Source: Phytopythium helicoides
Taxonomy: Eukaryota > Oomycota > Peronosporomycetes > Pythiales > Pythiaceae
Length of the DNA stretch: 64,000 bases
Reading direction: 5' to 3'
NCBI GenBank assembly: GCA_024867545.1
Contig: JANFNE010000007.1
Coordinates: 310,001 to 374,000 of the forward strand
Below, piece after piece: positions 43,879-53,472 of this stretch. The translations under genes and the position numbers were made by a program. The first letter of the stretch is position 1; each line of letters starts with the position of its first letter. The notes below the pieces were generated by a model. It was given only the letters and a program-made list of their open reading frames with translations. It did no database searches and was not told the origin of the DNA.

Positions 43879-45179
43879 CTAAGTGTCGCGCGAATACTTC
43901 CCGTGAGCTTGTGAATCTCTCCCTGCGCTGCGGTTGAGCCTCGAGAGACGCGAATTGTTTGAGTCTCGAGCGTCGCGAATCTCTGAGAGCAGCTCGTTTT
44001 CCATCGCCTCAATAATCATCTTGACTTTACGGCGATATGCCCCGAGGATGAAATTCATCACCTCATGGCTGTGTTGATGCTTGTTTTCATCAAGCTCTCC
44101 AGCTAAACCTTCAGGCGCTAAGCGTGCCAGACTCTGCACCAGCGTTGACCCACTCGGATTGCCCTCGATATGTACCGGCGTGATTGTAGCCCAGCCTTCT
44201 TCACGTATTTGACAGTGCACCCCTCTATTCGCCCCTATCACAGCCGTCCAAATGATGATAACTCGGTTCGGCTCGGGGAATCTTCGGATCGCCATTTTGC
44301 CTGTAACGGTGCAGTTTGAAAATTGCGACAGCTGAAGCGGCTCGTAGTAAATGTAGTGGAACACATCCCTGCCCATATCTGCGAGTCTTCCTGCTCCACG
44401 CGGTATTCCGACCGAGTTGACGGAGAGGCCGCGCCACTGAGCGCGATCAACCGCTTCAACCTCAAAAGGCAAGCGCCACGCGTTGGCGATTTCGAGATAC
44501 GAGCTCCCGCCGCCAGTCTTGACAGCATTCGTCTCTCTTCCAATAATGAAATTGGCAGTCTTAAGCGCATCATCAGTTTGCTCGTAAAGTTCGAGTGTTC
44601 TGATCGTAAGTGCCTTGAACAGCTCTGCCGACTTGAGCATTTCGTCCTTGCTCGGCGGAGGCAAACGACCACTGGGGCCACGGACCAATCCCACAGACTC
44701 TCTGCAGAGACGCACCCATGTCAATTGATCTCGAGCGCCATTCCCATGAGGACAACTTGGCGACGTACCGCTAGCATGCAGTGCTGTTGGACCGCGGCGT
44801 GCAGACTCTTGGCGAGGGAAACCTGGCGCTCGAGGGTAGCACGCAGCCGCGCGTTCGTCTCCCGTGCTTCTTCCACCTGTTGCATCTGCCGACGCGCCAT
44901 CGCCTCCCAATCCGTCACTTGCTTTTCAACTGCCACCCTCTCGTCCTGCAGCTTCTCCAGCACAGCTCTGCGTTTTCCCGCGAGCTCCGCCTCGAGCTTT
45001 GCAACCTCGGCGCGCAGGTCCACGAGGCTGTCGCGCGGCCGTTTGCGCCGCGTTTTGGTCGCCACAGGCGTCGACAGCAGCAGTTCATCGTCGAAGTGCG
45101 GGGAGTCGAGCAGGAGCGCAACCTCGTCGTCCAGCAGGTCGAAGGGCTCAGCCCAGACAGAAGGCGTTGCGTCGGACAT
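43879..45179 (-). CDS. Basic-coil/START-like family, member 4
   Basis: Exon 1 is 44769-45179 (MSDATPSVWAEPFDLLDDEV, basic KTRRKRPRDSLVDLR, coil, intron after MLAV). Exon 2 is about 43879-44697 and encodes GRLPPPSKDEMLKSAELFKA, YLEIANAWRLPFEVEAVDRA, GKMAIRRFPEPNRVIIIW, GVHCQIREEGWATI, LAPEGLAGEL and EVMNFILGAYRRKVKMI, with an Arg/Ser-rich tail. The acceptor used by the other members (CAG just before AGAGTCTG) leaves exon 2 out of frame; an AG a few bases further in (before TCTGTG) restores it. Either the splice site has moved or a base is missing here. Confidence 0.7.
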
Positions 45180-45344
45180 GGCGGCGCTGAAAATGACACG
45201 ATTGGCCGACCATTTCGAATGCTGGATGAACTATACTAATATCAAGATATCGGCAGTTACAGGACACCTCTACTACGCACGAGCGGCGCTATACCGGACG
45301 TGCCTTCTGCCCCCTCTATCAGCATGCCGCCACCACGACGACGA

Positions 45345-46780
45345 CTATCTCGGTACCATTATCGACTCGGCGATCAGCAAGTTCTCGATGGTCTGGCGCA
45401 TCTTGAGATCTAACCGCCGGTAAGTGTCGAGCACGAGGTCCGTCATCTCGCCCACATGTGCGCGCTGCTCCTCAGGTGACAAGATGCCCTGCAACTTCGG
45501 GCCGCGTCCGCACAATGTGCTGCAACCACGTCACGGGGTGCTCGGGCGAATTGGAGGCATCCGGGCGACGATGCCCCAGCCTTCTTCGCGAAGTCGCACG
45601 TACATGGACCCATCGATCTCCACGACGCTGTTCCAAATGGTCACGACCTGGTCTCCATCGGTGTATCGTCGCATTGCTGTCTTGCCGGTGTATGTGATGC
45701 TAGGTAATTGACCCGAGCGCAGCGGCTCCGAGAATGTGATGTTGAAAGTGTTGGTGTCCAGAGAGGTAGTCGAGCCGTACGGCTGGCTCGCGATGTTGAG
45801 CGACAAGCTCCGGAAGAGAGCGCGCTCCACAGCACCGACCGTGAACGGCATGCGTTCGCCCATGACGGACTCGAAGTACGCACCACGCGCATCCGTCTTG
45901 ACCTCAGTAGATCTATCTCGCGCCTTGTTTGGCTGTAGACTAATATCGGTCGCGATGAAGATTTCTTCTCGACGAGCGTACAGAGCATCCAGTCCCATCC
46001 GTGAGCGACTTGAATAAAGCAGAAGACCCTGCAGGCTCTGCGGCCCTGTGGAGGTGTTGGCATGGCTGGGGACGGCGACGTCAGTCCCTCGAAACGCTGA
46101 AGTCAAGACGAGTTCGATGAGCACCACATGCAGCAGCAAGCAATCAAAACACATGGACGCACCGCCATCTTGAGGTGCTGCTGTAGCGCCTGCTGTAGCT
46201 GCTGGGCGACCGCTAGCTGGCCCTCGAGCATGGTGCGTAGCTGGTGGTTGGTGGCCCACGCGTCCTGCACCTGGCTGCGCTGGTGCTGCGCGATCTCCAT
46301 CCACTGCTTGTCATCCTCGTCGTCCACGTCCTTGACGCTTGGCGTGACGAGCGCCTCCAGCTCTTGCTCGAGCTCCCCCACCCGTCCCCTGAGGTAGTCG
46401 AGCTCGTCCTTGGGCCTCTTCCTGCGCTTCTTGGTCCTCACGGGCGCCACCGGCGTCGCCGACTTGTCCTCCTCCTCCCTCGCCGAGAGCTCGGACGACG
46501 ACTCGGCCGACGCGCCGCCCCCAGGCGACGACTTGGCCGCATTTCCCGCCGCTGGCACCGCCACGGGCGTCGTCACCGGCGCGCAGCTGGCCGCGGAGCG
46601 CTCCAGAGACGCCTTGAGGTCCAATGGGGGCGAGGCCAACGCGCCCCCGGGCGGCGGCGAGTCGATCAGCAGCGCGAGGATGTCGTCCATCAGCTCCAGC
46701 TGCGCGTCGTCGTCAGCCGCGCGCCGCCCGCGGTCCAGGCCGCCGTCATCGAGCGTCAGCGGCAGCCACTCGCCGTCCAT
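45345..46780 (-). pseudogene. Basic-coil/START-like family, member 5, frame-broken
   Basis: Exon 1, 46163-46780, is intact and longer than in its relatives (Ser/Ala-rich insert before KKRRKRPKDELDYLR and the coil, ending KMAV). The usual acceptor at 46096 gives RFEGLTSPSPAMPTPP, but the frame then changes near 46045 to SLQGLLLYSSRSRMGLDALY. The START-like part follows (SVMGERMPFTVGAVERALF, GKTAMRRYTDGDQVVTIW, GSMYVRLREEGWGIV). A TGA at 45531-45533 comes next; conserved TWLQHIVRTRPEVAGHL lies in another frame, and the frame returns at about 45460 for PEEQRAHVGEMTDLVLDTYR, to a stop at 45345. Three single-base shifts: a young pseudogene or sequence errors. Confidence 0.65.
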
Positions 46781-47015
46781 CGTCACCGGCGCAAGTGTAT
46801 GCGCCGCTGCACGCGAAAACAGTTCGGAATCTGAGACCTGCTACTATAAGTATATGCATTCTCTTGATATCGCGAATTGTGGATACCACTCGCAAAAAGC
46901 CTTCGATAAAGGATACGTTGCGATACCACAGTAGCAATTCCAGGAAGGACGCAATACCATTAGTTTATAGAGCCCTCTCAGTGCGAGAGCTCCCCCGCTT
47001 CAACGCAGTCAGGCC

Positions 47016-48017
47016 ATGGGCAACCGCGTGAGCCCCGAGGCGCGGCGCGTGCCCAACGAGTGGGACGCGCGGCAGCTGGCGACGCAGCGCGGGCGGCTGG
47101 CGGTGGTCACGGGCGCCAACTCCGGCGTGGGCTTCGAGGCGGCGCTGGAGCTCGCGCGGCGCGGCGCGGACGTGGTGCTCGCGTGCCGCAGCGAGGAGCG
47201 CGGACGCGCGGCCGAGGAGCGCATCCGGCAGCAGCTGCGCGGGGAGGAGGGGGCCGGCAGCGTGCGGTTCATGCGGCTGGACGTGAGCAGCCTCGCGAGC
47301 GTGCGGGACTTCGCGCGAGAGTTCCGGGACGCCCACGAGCGCCTCGACCTGCTCGTGAACAACGCCGGCGTCATGGCCGGCCCCTTCGCGCGCTCCGTCG
47401 ACGGATTCGAGATGCAGTTCACCACCAACCACCTCGGACACTTTGTGCTCACCGCGCAGCTCCTGGACGTCATGAAGCGCACGCCGGGAGAGTCACGCGT
47501 CGTCAACGTCAGCAGCCTCGTGCACCGACACGCGTGGAGGTTCAACGAGGACGAGGTCATGGCCCCCAACGAAAAGCGCTACAACAACTACCTCGTGTAC
47601 GCCGACACCAAGCTGTGCAACGTTCTGTTCACGCTCGAGCTCGACCGGAGACTCAAGGCTGCAGGCGTCCAGGGCGTTACGGCGGTCGCATGCCATCCCG
47701 GGTCCACCGCGACCAGTCTCGTCGCAAACTCGGCAGAGTACAACAAGAGCGGAGGCGCTCGACTGTGGACCTGGGGCTTCCGCTTGGCCAACTGGGTGCC
47801 GATCTACCAGACGCAACAAATGGGTGTGCTTCCGACACTGTACGCGGCAGCTGGACCAAACGTGCAGGGCGGAGACTTCTACGGACCGAAGGGGTTCATG
47901 CGAGCATGGGGCTATCCGACCCTCGAGATTCCGTCCAAGAAGAGTCGCTCCGAGACGGCAGCTGCCAAGCTTTGGGATTACAGCGAGCGCCTCGCTGGAG
48001 AAAAGTTTGAGGTTTGA
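47016..48017 (+). CDS. Short-chain dehydrogenase, retinol-dehydrogenase-like
   Basis: Single exon, 333 residues, no signal peptide. Classical SDR motifs: AVVTGANSGVGFEAAL (cofactor loop), LACRSEER (Arg suggests NADP preference), DVSSLASVRDF, LLVNNAGVMAG, TTNHLGHFVLTAQLL, RVVNVSSLVH and the catalytic VYADTK (YxxxK). The N-terminal RVPNEWDARQLATQRGRLAV matches the KVPAKWDADQIPSQKGKVAV of the four minus-strand genes next door, so this is a diverged sister of that array. It probably reduces or oxidises retinal-like or other lipophilic carbonyl compounds; substrate unknown. GC content is higher than in the array genes. Confidence 0.88.
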   Translation: MGNRVSPEARRVPNEWDARQLATQRGRLAVVTGANSGVGFEAALELARRGADVVLACRSEERGRAAEERIRQQLRGEEGAGSVRFMRLDVSSLASVRDFAREFRDAHERLDLLVNNAGVMAGPFARSVDGFEMQFTTNHLGHFVLTAQLLDVMKRTPGESRVVNVSSLVHRHAWRFNEDEVMAPNEKRYNNYLVYADTKLCNVLFTLELDRRLKAAGVQGVTAVACHPGSTATSLVANSAEYNKSGGARLWTWGFRLANWVPIYQTQQMGVLPTLYAAAGPNVQGGDFYGPKGFMRAWGYPTLEIPSKKSRSETAAAKLWDYSERLAGEKFEV

Positions 48018-48180
48018 GTTGCGACATCAGCGTTGTCGGCGGAGCAAGCGCTTAGCTACCAATGCGTTTTGATGCGCTATGAAGGAACGTGGATGAACAA
48101 ATGGAAGGATTGAACGATACATTTGCATTGGAATACACGAAAGTTGGGCGAGTGTAGAGCAACTCAACGAAAGAGACGCC

Positions 48181-49149
48181 TTACTCGACCTTGAAGGTGA
48201 TCTTGGCGAGCTGCTCACTCTGCTCCCATAGAGCCTTGGCTGCCTCTTCCGACTTGCTCTCGTTTGCAGGCTCCTCCGACACAGGATAACCCTTGCGCTC
48301 GCCTTCCGGGCCGAAGTAGTCGCCACCCTCAACGTTGGCAGCCGTCGCAGCGTACAGCTGAGGGAGAGCTCCCATTTCGGCCTCCTGGAAAAGTGGGAGC
48401 CACGAGAACACATTCCACAGGAGACGACCGAAAAAACCGTTCTTTGTAGTCGGTGCCGTCAGCAGGTTCGTGCGCGTGATACCCGGGTGAGCACAAGCAG
48501 ACGTGATGTTCGAGATCCCACTCGCCTTCAGGCGACGATCCAGCTCAATAGTGAAGAGCAAATTGTACAACTTCGTGTTGCTGTATGCCGTCACAGTACC
48601 ATAACCATCCTCGCCCATCATGATGTTGCTCTTGTCCATCTTGGCGTTGCGGTGAGCCAGACTGCTGACGTTCACTACGCGCGCTGCAAGACTATTCTTC
48701 AACAACGGAAACAAACGAGCCGTCAGCGCAAAGTGACCCAAATGGTTCGTCGTGAACTGCAAGTCCAGTCCATCGACAGTCTTCTCGTATGGAATGGCCA
48801 TCACACCAGCATTATTCACCAACACATCGAGACGATTGTGGGTCTTGGCGAACTCAGTGCTGAAGCTCTCGACACTCGCGAGACTGCTCACATCCAGCTT
48901 CATTGGTGTCACAACGCCAGCGGTCGGCACTGACGTAATGGCCTCGCGAATCTCCTTGGCGGCCTCAGCACACTTGGAGTCGTTACGACAGGCGAGCACC
49001 ACGTCTGCTCCGTGACGAGCGAGCTCGAGTGCGGTGATGTATCCGATGCCGGCGTTGGCACCGGTGACGACGGCGACCTTGCCTTTTTGGGACGGGATCT
49101 GGTCGGCGTCCCACTTGGCGGGGACCTTGTTGGCGATGGTGGGGCTCAT
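48181..49149 (-). CDS. Short-chain dehydrogenase array, copy 1
   Basis: 322 residues, single exon, starting MSPTIANKVPAKWDAD. Motifs: VVTGANAGIGYITALELA, LACRNDSKCAEAAKEI, LDVSSLASVESF, LVNNAGVMAIPYEKTVDG, TTNHLGHFALTARLFPLL, VVNVSSLAHRN, catalytic AYSNTK, CAHPGITRTNLL and GGDYFGPEGERKGYPVSEEP. RDH/WWOX-type SDR fold with NAD(P). This is the most diverged of the four tandem copies (silent and replacement changes throughout), but its 382-bp upstream region is nearly identical to that of copy 3. Confidence 0.9.
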   Translation of the reverse strand: MSPTIANKVPAKWDADQIPSQKGKVAVVTGANAGIGYITALELARHGADVVLACRNDSKCAEAAKEIREAITSVPTAGVVTPMKLDVSSLASVESFSTEFAKTHNRLDVLVNNAGVMAIPYEKTVDGLDLQFTTNHLGHFALTARLFPLLKNSLAARVVNVSSLAHRNAKMDKSNIMMGEDGYGTVTAYSNTKLYNLLFTIELDRRLKASGISNITSACAHPGITRTNLLTAPTTKNGFFGRLLWNVFSWLPLFQEAEMGALPQLYAATAANVEGGDYFGPEGERKGYPVSEEPANESKSEEAAKALWEQSEQLAKITFKVE

Positions 49150-50563
49150 GGCGGGGATATGTTGTGTATGAGCTTGTAGGGGGCTTGGGAGGTGGGGAGA
49201 AGATTGGAGAATGGGACTCGATGTGTTAATGATAATCCTGCAACGAAGTAATCACTAACACCGGGAGTACAGAAACCCTCATGATTACCATGGAGTCAAC
49301 TTGAAGCAATCAATAGAGGCGGGTCCTCTATAGTTTAGCTTGCCTCAAAGCGAGACGGGAAAGTCACGTGTGGGCAAGAGTGTTCGCATGATAAAATGAT
49401 CGCTGCTCGAAAGGATAAGGTCAAGCTGACGAAGTTTTGAAGAGAAAAAAAACAAAGGGATTGATAAAGAAAGTCAATGGCAAACAAGTGCAACGCCAAG
49501 CCGAAGTTCCGCAAAGCCAACGAATCGTAGCCTACTCGACCTTGAATGTGATCTTGGCGAGCTGCTCACTCTGCTCCCACAGAGCCTTCGCTGCCTCTTC
49601 CGACTTGCTCTCGTTCGCAGGCTCCTCCGATGCAGGGTAACCCTTGCGCAAACCTTCCGGGCCGAAGTAGTCGCCACCTTCAACATTCGTTCCAGTCGCT
49701 GCGTATAGCTGAGGGAGAGCTCCCATTTCGGCATCCTGGAAAAGTGGAAACCACGAGAACACGTGCCACAAGAGACGACCGAAAAATCCGTTCTTGGTAG
49801 TCGGTGCTGTCAGCAGGTTCGTTCTGGTCAAGCCAGGGTGTGCGCATGTCGACGTGATGTTCGAGATCCCGCTTGCCTTCAGGCGACGATCCAGCTCGAT
49901 ACTGAAGAGTAAGTTGTATAACTTGGTGTTGTTGTACACCGCCATACCGTGGTAGCCGTCCTCGCCCGCCATGATGTTGCTCTTGTCCATCTTTGCGCTG
50001 CGGTGGGCCAGACTGCTGACATTCACCACACGCGCTGCAGGGCTGTTCTTCAACAACGGAAACAAACGCGCCGTCAACGCAAAGTGACCCAAGTGGTTCG
50101 TCGCGAACTGCAAGTCCAGACCATCGACAGTCTTCTCGTACGGAATGGCCATCACACCAGCATTGTTCACCAGCACATCGAGACGATCGTGGGTCTTGGC
50201 GAACTCAGTGCTGAAGCTCTCGACACTCGCGAGACTACTCACGTCCAGCTTCATAGGTGTCACAACGCCAGCGGTCGGCACTGACGCAATGGCCTCGCGA
50301 ATCTCCTTGGCAGCCTCAGCACACTTGGAGTCATTACGACAGGCGAGCACCACGTCTGCACCGTGACGAGCGAGCTCGAGCGCGGTGATGTATCCGATGC
50401 CGACGTTGGCGCCGGTGACGACGGCGACCTTGCCTTTTTGGGACGGGATCTGGTCGGCGTCCCACTTGGCTGGGACCTTGTTGGTGATGGTGGGGCTCAT
50501 GGCGGGGATATGTTGTGTATGAGCTTGTAGGGGGCTTGGGAGGTGGGGAGAAGATTGGAGAGT
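49150..50563 (-). repeat. Tandem duplication block, unit 1
   Basis: Upstream region of dehydrogenase copy 1 (49150-49531), all of copy 2, and its first ~63 upstream bases recur at 51874-53287. Repeat distance is 2,724 bp. The 382-bp intergenic parts differ by only one substitution that I could find (AAACCC/AAATCC). Confidence 0.85.
49532..50500 (-). CDS. Short-chain dehydrogenase array, copy 2
   Basis: 322 residues starting MSPTITNKVPAKWDAD. All SDR motifs intact, with VYNNTK as the YxxxK. Nearly identical to copy 4 except for a short internal patch and the start (ITNK versus IANK); in the N-terminal ~190 codons it is identical to copy 3. Upstream, an initiator-like GCTCACTCTCCAATCTT is found at 50551-50567. 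The shared leader with TACAAGCTCATACACAACAT precedes the ATG in all four copies. Confidence 0.9.
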   Translation of the reverse strand: MSPTITNKVPAKWDADQIPSQKGKVAVVTGANVGIGYITALELARHGADVVLACRNDSKCAEAAKEIREAIASVPTAGVVTPMKLDVSSLASVESFSTEFAKTHDRLDVLVNNAGVMAIPYEKTVDGLDLQFATNHLGHFALTARLFPLLKNSPAARVVNVSSLAHRSAKMDKSNIMAGEDGYHGMAVYNNTKLYNLLFSIELDRRLKASGISNITSTCAHPGLTRTNLLTAPTTKNGFFGRLLWHVFSWFPLFQDAEMGALPQLYAATGTNVEGGDYFGPEGLRKGYPASEEPANESKSEEAAKALWEQSEQLAKITFKVE

Positions 50564-50567
50564 GAGC
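50551..50567 (-). promoter_or_regulatory. Initiator-like element, dehydrogenase copy 2
   Basis: Reverse-strand GCTCACTCTCCAATCTT, one base different from the EF-1alpha element, about 50 bp before the ATG. Confidence 0.55.
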
Positions 50568-50904
50568 TCTATGAATACGATGGGACTCGAATGCGAATGA
50601 ACATTGTCGAATCAACGTCAACATGAAGTAATCGTCGATGCGGGGCAGCTCCTGAAGCAATCTCAAATAGAGTTGTACTTGTGTACACCACATCGCTGCG
50701 CGGCAACTTCAGATTTGCGTTGCTTGTTTTGAAGCGTGTCGTGGAAGCCTTTGTGCCACAGTGGACATGCGGTTGAGGTAGAGAACACAATGACCTGTTG
50801 CTAGAAAGGCTAAGATGTTGAGCGAGAGAAAGCGCTTGAAAAAAGTGCTCGAAAAAAAAAGAAATTGAAACGCACACGAATCCTGCGCCAAGCGCATCAG
50901 CGTT

Positions 50905-51873
50905 CTACTCAACCTTGAACGTGATCTTGGCGAGCATTTCACTCTGTTCCCACATTGCCTTGGCCGCCTCTTCCGACTTACTCTCGTTCGCAGGCTCCTC
51001 CGACGCAGGATAACCCATGAGGTCTCTCTGCGGGCCGAAGTAGTCTCCACCCTCAACATTCGTTCCAGTCGCCGCGTATAGCTGAGGGAGAGCTCCCATC
51101 TCAGGAGTTTGGAACACCGGGAACCAGGAGTATACCCTCCATGCCAGTCGACCAAGCAGACTGTTCTTGGTCGCTGGCCCTGACAGCAGATTCGTGCGCG
51201 TAATACCCGGATGAGCACAAGCAGACGTAATAGTCGAGATCCCGCTTGCCTTCAGGCGTCGGTCCAACTCAATACTGAACAGCAAATTGTACAACTTCGT
51301 GTTGCCGTATGCCGTCATCGAGCTGTAGCCGTCCTCACCCATCATGATGTTGCTCTTGTCCATCTTTGCGCTGCGGTGGGCCAGACTGCTGACATTCACC
51401 ACACGCGCTGCAGGGCTGTTCTTCAACAACGGAAACAAACGCGCCGTCAACGCAAAGTGACCCAAGTGGTTCGTCGCGAACTGCAAGTCCAGACCATCGA
51501 CAGTCTTCTCGTACGGAATGGCCATCACACCAGCATTGTTCACCAGCACATCGAGACGATCGTGGGTCTTGGCGAACTCAGTGCTGAAGCTCTCGACACT
51601 CGCGAGACTACTCACGTCCAGCTTCATAGGTGTCACAACACCAGCGGTCGGCACTGACGCAATGGCCTCGCGAATCTCCTTGGCAGCCTCAGCACACTTG
51701 GAGTCATTACGACAGGCGAGCACCACGTCTGCACCGTGACGAGCGAGCTCGAGCGCGGTGATGTATCCGATGCCGACGTTGGCGCCGGTGACGACGGCGA
51801 CCTTGCCTTTTTGGGACGGGATCTGGTCGGCGTCCCACTTGGCTGGGACCTTGTTGGTGATGGTGGGGCTCAT
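50905..51873 (-). CDS. Short-chain dehydrogenase array, copy 3
   Basis: 322 residues starting MSPTITNK. The first ~190 residues match copy 2 exactly (SSLAHRSAKMDKSNIM), but the C-terminal third has its own sequence (SGPATKNSLLGRLAWRVYS, FGPQRDLMGYPASEEP, ALWEQ replaced by AMWEQ). Catalytic AYGNTK present. The mosaic pattern indicates gene conversion of the 5' part. Its upstream region equals that of copy 1, lacking a good initiator match (CCCATTCTCCAATCTT). Confidence 0.9.
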   Translation of the reverse strand: MSPTITNKVPAKWDADQIPSQKGKVAVVTGANVGIGYITALELARHGADVVLACRNDSKCAEAAKEIREAIASVPTAGVVTPMKLDVSSLASVESFSTEFAKTHDRLDVLVNNAGVMAIPYEKTVDGLDLQFATNHLGHFALTARLFPLLKNSPAARVVNVSSLAHRSAKMDKSNIMMGEDGYSSMTAYGNTKLYNLLFSIELDRRLKASGISTITSACAHPGITRTNLLSGPATKNSLLGRLAWRVYSWFPVFQTPEMGALPQLYAATGTNVEGGDYFGPQRDLMGYPASEEPANESKSEEAAKAMWEQSEMLAKITFKVE

Positions 51874-53287
51874 GGCGGGGATATGTTGTGTATGAGCTTG
51901 TAGGGGGCTTGGGAGGTGGGGAGAAGATTGGAGAATGGGACTCGATGTGTTAATGATAATCCTGCAACGAAGTAATCACTAACACCGGGAGTACAGAAAT
52001 CCTCATGATTACCATGGAGTCAACTTGAAGCAATCAATAGAGGCGGGTCCTCTATAGTTTAGCTTGCCTCAAAGCGAGACGGGAAAGTCACGTGTGGGCA
52101 AGAGTGTTCGCATGATAAAATGATCGCTGCTCGAAAGGATAAGGTCAAGCTGACGAAGTTTTGAAGAGAAAAAAAACAAAGGGATTGATAAAGAAAGTCA
52201 ATGGCAAACAAGTGCAACGCCAAGCCGAAGTTCCGCAAAGCCAACGAATCGTAGCCTACTCGACCTTGAATGTGATCTTGGCGAGCTGCTCACTCTGCTC
52301 CCACAGAGCCTTCGCTGCCTCTTCCGACTTGCTCTCGTTCGCAGGCTCCTCCGATGCAGGGTAACCCTTGCGCAAACCTTCCGGGCCGAAGTAGTCGCCA
52401 CCTTCAACATTCGTTCCAGTCGCCGCGTACAGCTGAGGGAGAGCTCCCATTTCGGCATCCTGGAAAAGTGGAAACCACGAGAACACGTGCCACAAGAGAC
52501 GACCGAAAAATCCGTTCTTGGTAGTCGGTGCTGTCAGCAGGTTCGTTCTGGTCAAGCCAGGGTGTGCGCATGTCGACGTGATGTTCGAGATCCCGCTTGC
52601 CTTCAGGCGACGATCCAGCTCGATACTGAAGAGTAAGTTGTATAACTTGGTGTTGTTGTACACCGCCATACCGTGGTAGCCGTCCTCGCCCGCCATGATG
52701 TTGCTCTTGTCCATCTTTGCGTTACGATGCAAAACACTACTTACGTTGACAACACGAGCTGCGAGACTGTTCTTCAACAACGGAAACAAACGCGCCGTCA
52801 ACGCAAAGTGACCCAAGTGGTTCGTCGCGAACTGCAAGTCCAGACCATCGACAGTCTTCTCGTACGGAATGGCCATCACACCAGCATTGTTCACCAGCAC
52901 ATCGAGGCGATCGTGGGTCTTGGCGAACTCAGTGCTGAAGCTCTCGACACTCGCGAGACTACTCACGTCCAGCTTCATAGGTGTCACAACACCAGCGGTC
53001 GGCACTGACGCAATGGCCTCGCGAATCTCCTTGGCAGCCTCAGCACACTTGGAGTCATTACGACAGGCGAGCACCACGTCTGCACCGTGACGAGCGAGCT
53101 CGAGCGCGGTGATGTATCCGATGCCGACGTTGGCGCCGGTGACGACGGCGACCTTGCCTTTTTGGGACGGGATCTGGTCGGCGTCCCACTTGGCTGGGAC
53201 CTTGTTGGCGATGGTGGGGCTCATGGCGGGGATATGTTGTGTATGAGCTTGTAGGGGGCTTGGGAGGTGGGGAGAAGATTGGAGAAT
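51874..53287 (-). repeat. Tandem duplication block, unit 2
   Basis: Second copy of 49150-50563: the upstream region of copy 3 plus dehydrogenase copy 4 and its leader. Beyond 53287 the two units become unrelated. Confidence 0.85.
52256..53224 (-). CDS. Short-chain dehydrogenase array, copy 4
   Basis: 322 residues starting MSPTIANK; an upstream in-frame extension to 53443 is part of the leader and was not used. Motifs as in copies 1-3, with VYNNTK. The DNA is almost identical to copy 2 except for 52722-52770, which encodes ARVVNVSSVLHRNAKM instead of ARVVNVSSLAHRSAKM with many silent changes. The flanking residue SLAAR resembles copy 1. Upstream, 53275-53291 carries an initiator identical to that of EF-1alpha. 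Confidence 0.9.
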   Translation of the reverse strand: MSPTIANKVPAKWDADQIPSQKGKVAVVTGANVGIGYITALELARHGADVVLACRNDSKCAEAAKEIREAIASVPTAGVVTPMKLDVSSLASVESFSTEFAKTHDRLDVLVNNAGVMAIPYEKTVDGLDLQFATNHLGHFALTARLFPLLKNSLAARVVNVSSVLHRNAKMDKSNIMAGEDGYHGMAVYNNTKLYNLLFSIELDRRLKASGISNITSTCAHPGLTRTNLLTAPTTKNGFFGRLLWHVFSWFPLFQDAEMGALPQLYAATGTNVEGGDYFGPEGLRKGYPASEEPANESKSEEAAKALWEQSEQLAKITFKVE

Positions 53288-53291
53288 GAGC
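53275..53291 (-). promoter_or_regulatory. Initiator-like element, dehydrogenase copy 4
   Basis: Reverse-strand GCTCATTCTCCAATCTT, identical over 17 bases to the EF-1alpha elements, about 50 bp before the ATG. The end of the duplication block falls inside it. Confidence 0.65.
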
Positions 53292-53472
53292 GCTCCGAGG
53301 AGACATGGGTCCAGCGACCTGGATCGAGCGCAACGAATTCCGTAAACTCTCGCGCTCCAGCAATCAGCGACAGCTTGCCTTGACATGCTTGCCAACGAGA
53401 GTAATCGACCGACTTTAGAACAATCAGATTGTGTGGCCCACATATTGCAACTTCAACATGTAGGAATGATGG

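Noticed and set aside
53225..53443. N-terminal extension of dehydrogenase copy 4
   Set aside because: It translates the shared untranslated leader and initiator; the other copies all start at MSPT.
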